Below are positions 59,501-64,000 of a stretch of 64,000 nt of DNA, in pieces (the first letter of the stretch is position 1; every line of letters starts with the position of its first letter). Under the pieces are notes generated by a model that was given only the letters and a program-made list of their open reading frames with translations, did not search any database and was not told where the DNA came from. Position numbers and translations under genes: made by a program. This stretch comes from Mycogone perniciosa (lineage: Eukaryota; Ascomycota; Sordariomycetes; Hypocreales; Hypocreaceae): positions 80,334 to 144,333 of the forward strand of contig JAOALB010000067.1 of assembly GCA_025331125.1 (NCBI GenBank). Reading direction: 5' to 3'.

Positions 59501-62500
59501 GTATTATTTTATAAATATATTCTTTATATTCTTTAAAAGTATTTAAAAAGATTAAAATATTATTTAAATAAACTATTATAAAAATATTAAAGTACTTTTT
59601 TAATATACTATTAATTATTTTTTAAAATATTATTAAGCCATTAATAAAACTAAAAGGTATAATTAAGTATTTAAATAAACTGTATTCAATTTAAAAGCAG
59701 TTATTTATTTATATTTTTCTTTAATTTAAATAAAGTTATAAGCGCCTTTAAGATCCAGCGCTATAAACTACTTTTTCCTATATAATCTATCCTATAATTC
59801 TATAATTAATAGTAATAAAGTTTTATTTTTAATAATAGTTTTATTAAGCTATTAATAATTTATAATTAACTATAATTTACCTATTTTCTTTAATATAAAT
59901 ATAATAAAATAGCCTGCTTTTAATAAAAAAGGTTAAATATACCTTTTAATTAATATATTATTTAAATAGTTGCATAAACTTTTAAACTTTTTCGTTTAGA
60001 TTATAAATTTTATAGAAGGTAATACTTATACTATCTTTAAGTTTAATTATATAGTCTTATTAACTATATTCTAGTTGTGTTATATTAAGTATTTCTTTAA
60101 ATAATTTATTATATTTCTAGTATTTTTTAAAGATATTCTATAACTATGTTAATAATACTGCTGTTTTAAAGCCTTTTATTTTAAGTATTTTATTAATATT
60201 ATTAAATGCTTTTTATAAAAAAGCAATTATTCTTTAAGTTTATTTATCCTTTCCTTTACTTTATTTAAACTTTACTTTTAAGTAAATTATTTCTATAATT
60301 AAATTAAAGGTAATTTGTTTAGTTCCTTTTTTAGTATATTTAAAGGTTTTATATAAGATTTCCGCTTTACAGCTAAAGCCTTTTTAATAGTTTTAATCGT
60401 TAAAGAAGCTTTACTACTGCGCTAATAAAGCTGGCTATTCTTTTAATCGATATTAGGGTTATTATATTTTCATTAAAAGTAACCGAAAATACTATTATAT
60501 TTATTAATATTTACTATATTATAAAAAACTACTTTTTTATATTTAGCAATTTTAAATTTAAAATAATTAATCTTTTATTTTATTTATCTAGCATTATATA
60601 TAAAGACTCCTTTTTCTATTTAATAAAGTTAATATAACTTAATTTTCTCTTTTTAAAGTAATTATAAGCAATTTATAGTTGTAGGTATAATAAAGTTATT
60701 TATTACTTTACTATTTATTAATATATATAATTAATATCCTTAAACTATTATTTTTAATTTAAAATATAGTAAACTTTTATTATTACTTTTATTATTTAAT
60801 ATTTTAAAAGATATAATTTATTAATTATTACTTTTATAGCCTTTTTATATATAATATTAATTATTTCTTAATTCTCTTTTTTATATAAATCTTATAGTTA
60901 ATCGGGGTTCCTTAACGTAAATACTATTTTCTTTTATTATAGGCAGTTCCTTTATAGGTAACAAAGTTAAATTAATTCGAATATAATTCCTTTATAATTT
61001 AATTAATCTCTTTATCTTTTGAAGTAGGTTTATACTTTATATATTTTTATATTTACTATTTTTAAAGTTTTTCCTCTAAGTAAATAATATATTTATCTTT
61101 TTAATAGTATATATAGTTTAGTAATAAATATAAAGTATTATTAATTTATTATATATATTAACCTTTTAATTTATTTTATTTATATATAATATACTTTAAG
61201 TTATTATACTTTAAATAATATTATTATTTGCACTTAAACCTTTTATTATAGTAAAAGTACTATTCTATTAATTTCTTTTAGTAGTAACTATAATATCCTT
61301 TAAACTTATATCCTTTAAGGCTTTATAGCTAATAATATTCCTTTAAGGTTTTAGTATCTAGTTTAATAATAATAACTTTGAAGGTTTAATATTATATAGT
61401 TATAATTTATTCTTTAAAAGTATTATAATCCTATATTTATTTTATAAAGTAAAATAAAACATTAATTAAAAATATATTATATTTTACTTTCTTTTAGAAA
61501 TATACTATATGCCTATATATAATATAATTAACCTAAAATATAGTATAATACTGTTTATAAATAAAGTTATTTATAGTATAGTCTCTTTATATATAAAAAT
61601 ATATAAATTCTTTATATATAATTAAAGCAATTAAAATAGCTTTAATAGCTATTTTATTATTAGCTTTATTTTATATATAAAGCTGTTTATATAAATATAA
61701 ATATAATTTATTTTATTATATATTTATAGTAACTCTTTTAATTAAATTTATATAATATCTATTGAATTTACCTTTAAAGTTACTGTTTATAGGTAATATA
61801 TTCTCTCATTTTAAAGGTATAGTATTATATAGTAATAATCTATATTATAAAATGTTATTTTTATCTTTATTATTAAAGTTACTGTTACTAGTTTATTTTT
61901 TATTGCCTGCAGTAATTTAATTTACATATTAATAGTTAATTATAGCAATAATTTATTATTTAAAATACTATTATCTCTATTTAACTTTATATAGCTAAAG
62001 TCTAGGTTTTAATTTATTAAACTGTCTAAATATAGTAAATATTTATTTACTTTATTCTTTTTAAACATATCTTTAAAGGTTAGAGATTTAAGTTTTAATT
62101 AATACCCCTTTTAATTTATTATAGATATTTTTCTATATTATTTTAAATATTATTTACTTTTACTTTCATTAGATTTCTAAATGAAGCAATTATTATTATA
62201 CTATATCATTTAATGAAATAATATATAATTAATAGCTTTTAAAACTATATTGAGCTTTTATTTAATTTTTAATATAGGCTTTTAAAGTTTATTTATTTTT
62301 ACTTTTTATAAAGCTTTATAGTCTTTTAAAAAGTATTTTAATTTATTATAATTATAATAAATAACCTTTACCTTTCCCTTTTAGATAATATCTAAATCTA
62401 TTTAATTAAGTTTTTTATTATTAAAGCTAGTAATATATTTTTATTACGTTTTACTTTAATTTATATATCTTTAATATTTATAAATCTATTTAAATTACTA

Positions 62501-63464
62501 TTATCTTTTCTTTATATTTAAATAAAGTTTATAAAGTAAATTATTTATATTTATATATTTTTTAATAATTTTAATAATACCTTTATTATAAAAGACTTTA
62601 TGAACTTCCTTTTTAACTTTTAGTTTAAATTTATTATAAAAACATTTAATAAAAGTAAAGTTCTTTTATTTAACTTTAAAAGTATAGTTTTTAAAGTATA
62701 TAGTATAGTTAATATATTTTCTTTTTTAAATTAAATTTATAAATTTATTTTCTATAGTATATATTCATTAATATTATTAACGATATTTTTTAGTTTTTTT
62801 TAAAATTAATTATAGCTAGTAAATATAAACTATATTTACTTATTAGCTTTACTTTTATTATTTAAAAAATCCCTTTAAATAGGTTTAAACTATTTTAACG
62901 TATTACCTTTAAGTTATCTAGCAGTTAAAAGGATTTTATTAGTCTTTATATTAAAGCTAATTAAAAAATAGGTAAAGTAGTTATATAGTTAAGTAAAAAA
63001 TAGTTAATGTGCTATAATACTTTTATTAAAGGGCTTAAAGGGTTATATTTCAAGTAACTTCTTTAAGTCTTTTAAAGGTTAATTGCCTTTATAGTTTAGT
63101 ATAAGGTTTAAAGTAAGTAAAGCCTAATTCTATAAATTTATAAGAGTTATTTACTATTAATAAATTATTTATTAAAGTCTAATATTTTTAATAATTAAAT
63201 ATTAATAATATTACTTTTATTTATATAATTAACTTTTATATATTAAAAGACTTCCTTTATATAAATGTCAAGTTATTTTATTTTATTAACTTTATTTTTA
63301 TTTTCACTTTTATATATATTATTATTTCTATTATTATCTTTCCTTTAGCAAAAAGGTAAAATAGAGGGTAAAGTATTAGGATTATTAAAAGAGGATACTA
63401 TAGCGGATATATTTATAGTATTACTTACAATTCTTAATAGCCTTTTGAATAAAAGTTATTAATA

Positions 63465-63864
63465 TATAATAATTTAAATTAATTCTTAAAGGATAAATTA
63501 AAGTTTATAGGTTTATATTAATAAAGAGGTTAAAGATAAATATTAAGTAAGGTAATATAGTCGCATTTTTATAAGATAAGCAGTTTTAGTAAATATAATT
63601 ATTAATAACTATTTAAATAACTATATTAAATCATTATAATTTATCTAATTCTATATATAAAGGAGATATATAATAAATGTATTTAGATTATATATAAATT
63701 ACAGTTATATTAGATTACTTTAGTTTACGTTCTATAATCCAAGTAATCTGTATTTTATAGTGATCTGAGTAATCCTTCCTGATTGGATAGTTGTTCTATT
63801 GTTTTTCCAGGGTATATACCGCCCTGGACCCTTTATATAGCTATAAGAGGGTCGGGTTATAACA
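63465..63864 (-). repeat. Gypsy 5' LTR
   Basis: A 400-bp copy, TATAATAATTT to GGTTATAACA on the plus strand. Near its right end it keeps a CAGGGTATATACCGCCCTGG stretch, which is palindromic and far less mutated than the rest. Confidence 0.8.
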
Positions 63865-63885
63865 AATAAGCAGTATATAAATTTT

Positions 63886-64000
63886 ATACCAATAAATATT
63901 ATACTTAATATAAAAGATAATATTATACCAATAAATATTATACTTAATATAAAAGATAATATTATACCAATAAATATTATACTTAATATAAAAGATAATA
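63886..64000. repeat. Perfect 39-bp tandem repeat at the window edge
   Basis: Units starting ATACCAATAAATATTATAC begin at 63886, 63925 and 63964. The first two are identical and the third is cut by the end of the window; nothing shows how far the array continues. It starts about 20 bp after the gypsy element. Confidence 0.9.

Larger units (their letters stand above)
56150..63864 (-). mobile_element. Complete but RIP-degraded Ty3/gypsy element
   Basis: A 7715-bp element with LTRs at 56150-56548 and 63465-63864 and AATAA target duplications at 56145-56149 and 63865-63869. The coding strand is minus: A-L-D-L-K-G-A-Y-N, the RT motif with the first catalytic Asp, is intact at 59761-59735, while the Y-x-D-D box reads Y-L-N-N (59572-59550), a double G-to-A change. 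So the right LTR is the 5' one and gag lies at about 61-63.4 kb. No frame is open. The 5' interior recurs at 47733-49735. Confidence 0.85.

Noticed and set aside
63886..64000. CRISPR-like array
   Set aside because: The units are contiguous with no spacers and the genome is fungal, so it is a simple tandem satellite.
1..64000. tRNA genes
   Set aside because: I looked for T-arm GGTTCRA motifs with matching acceptor stems in the GC-normal parts and found none I could fold; a tRNA scan would be needed to be certain.
1..64000. Secondary-metabolite gene cluster (monooxygenase, hydrolase, transporter)
   Set aside because: The genes are over 27 kb apart, two are broken, they are separated by transposon blocks, and there is no synthase or regulator.

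Overview
The window reads as a transposon-rich, gene-poor segment of a filamentous ascomycete (Pezizomycotina) nuclear genome. The evidence is short (50-115 nt) GT-AG introns with CTAAC/CTGAC-type branch points, a fungal rhodopsin-domain (SAT4/PTH11-like) membrane protein, a methionine-permease-like transporter, Neurospora-like 5S rRNA copies, and very AT-rich blocks in which Tad-type LINE, Ty1/copia and Ty3/gypsy elements are still legible but full of C-to-T and G-to-A changes. That is the signature of repeat-induced point mutation (RIP). The species cannot be named from the sequence.

Layout. 1-17.9 kb is mostly normal-composition DNA with dispersed genes: a small ORF of unknown function (823-1221, -), an intact seven-exon rhodopsin-domain gene (1803-3371, -), a possible secreted cysteine-rich protein (8768-9466, +), an intact 344-residue protein of unknown function with a faintly aerolysin-like Ser/Thr-rich stretch (10552-11586, -), a cluster of two 5S rRNA copies and one fragment (12.65-13.08 kb, -), a broken alpha/beta hydrolase gene (13738-14808, -), and a multi-pass membrane protein gene (16903-17939, +) whose 3' end appears cut by a LINE. 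Three copies of one short LTR (125-417, 4385-4696, inverted 15296-15544) lie here, two with perfect 5-bp target duplications. A small AT-rich patch (6.24-8.17 kb) contains an undamaged island bounded by a 77-bp direct repeat.

17.9-40.8 kb is a RIP-degraded block: a Tad-like LINE (+), an LTR family present as an inverted arm plus two 2.0-kb direct copies, a gypsy-type element (-) and a copia element (+) that has its 5' LTR and ordered gag-PR-INT-RT-RNaseH remains but is cut at about 40.79 kb. 40.8-45.25 kb returns to normal composition and holds one intact four-exon transporter gene (42089-43887, +). 45.25-46.5 kb is another degraded patch with a heptad-coding tandem repeat. 46.6-47.37 kb is the 3' part of a flavin monooxygenase gene, interrupted at 47375 by a gypsy LTR.

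47.4-64 kb is again RIP-degraded: a 5' gypsy fragment, a 581-bp solo copia LTR with its target duplication, a mutated rhodopsin-domain gene copy (about 55.2-55.9 kb, -), a complete 7.7-kb gypsy element with two LTRs and a 5-bp target duplication (56150-63864, -), and a perfect 39-bp tandem repeat running off the right edge.

The genes do not form a recognisable pathway or cluster. The main story is compartment structure: intact genes in GC-normal islands, others broken at TE boundaries or by point mutations, and one host gene family present as both an intact copy and a RIP-mutated copy. I saw no convincing previously undescribed system; the best leads are listed as findings.
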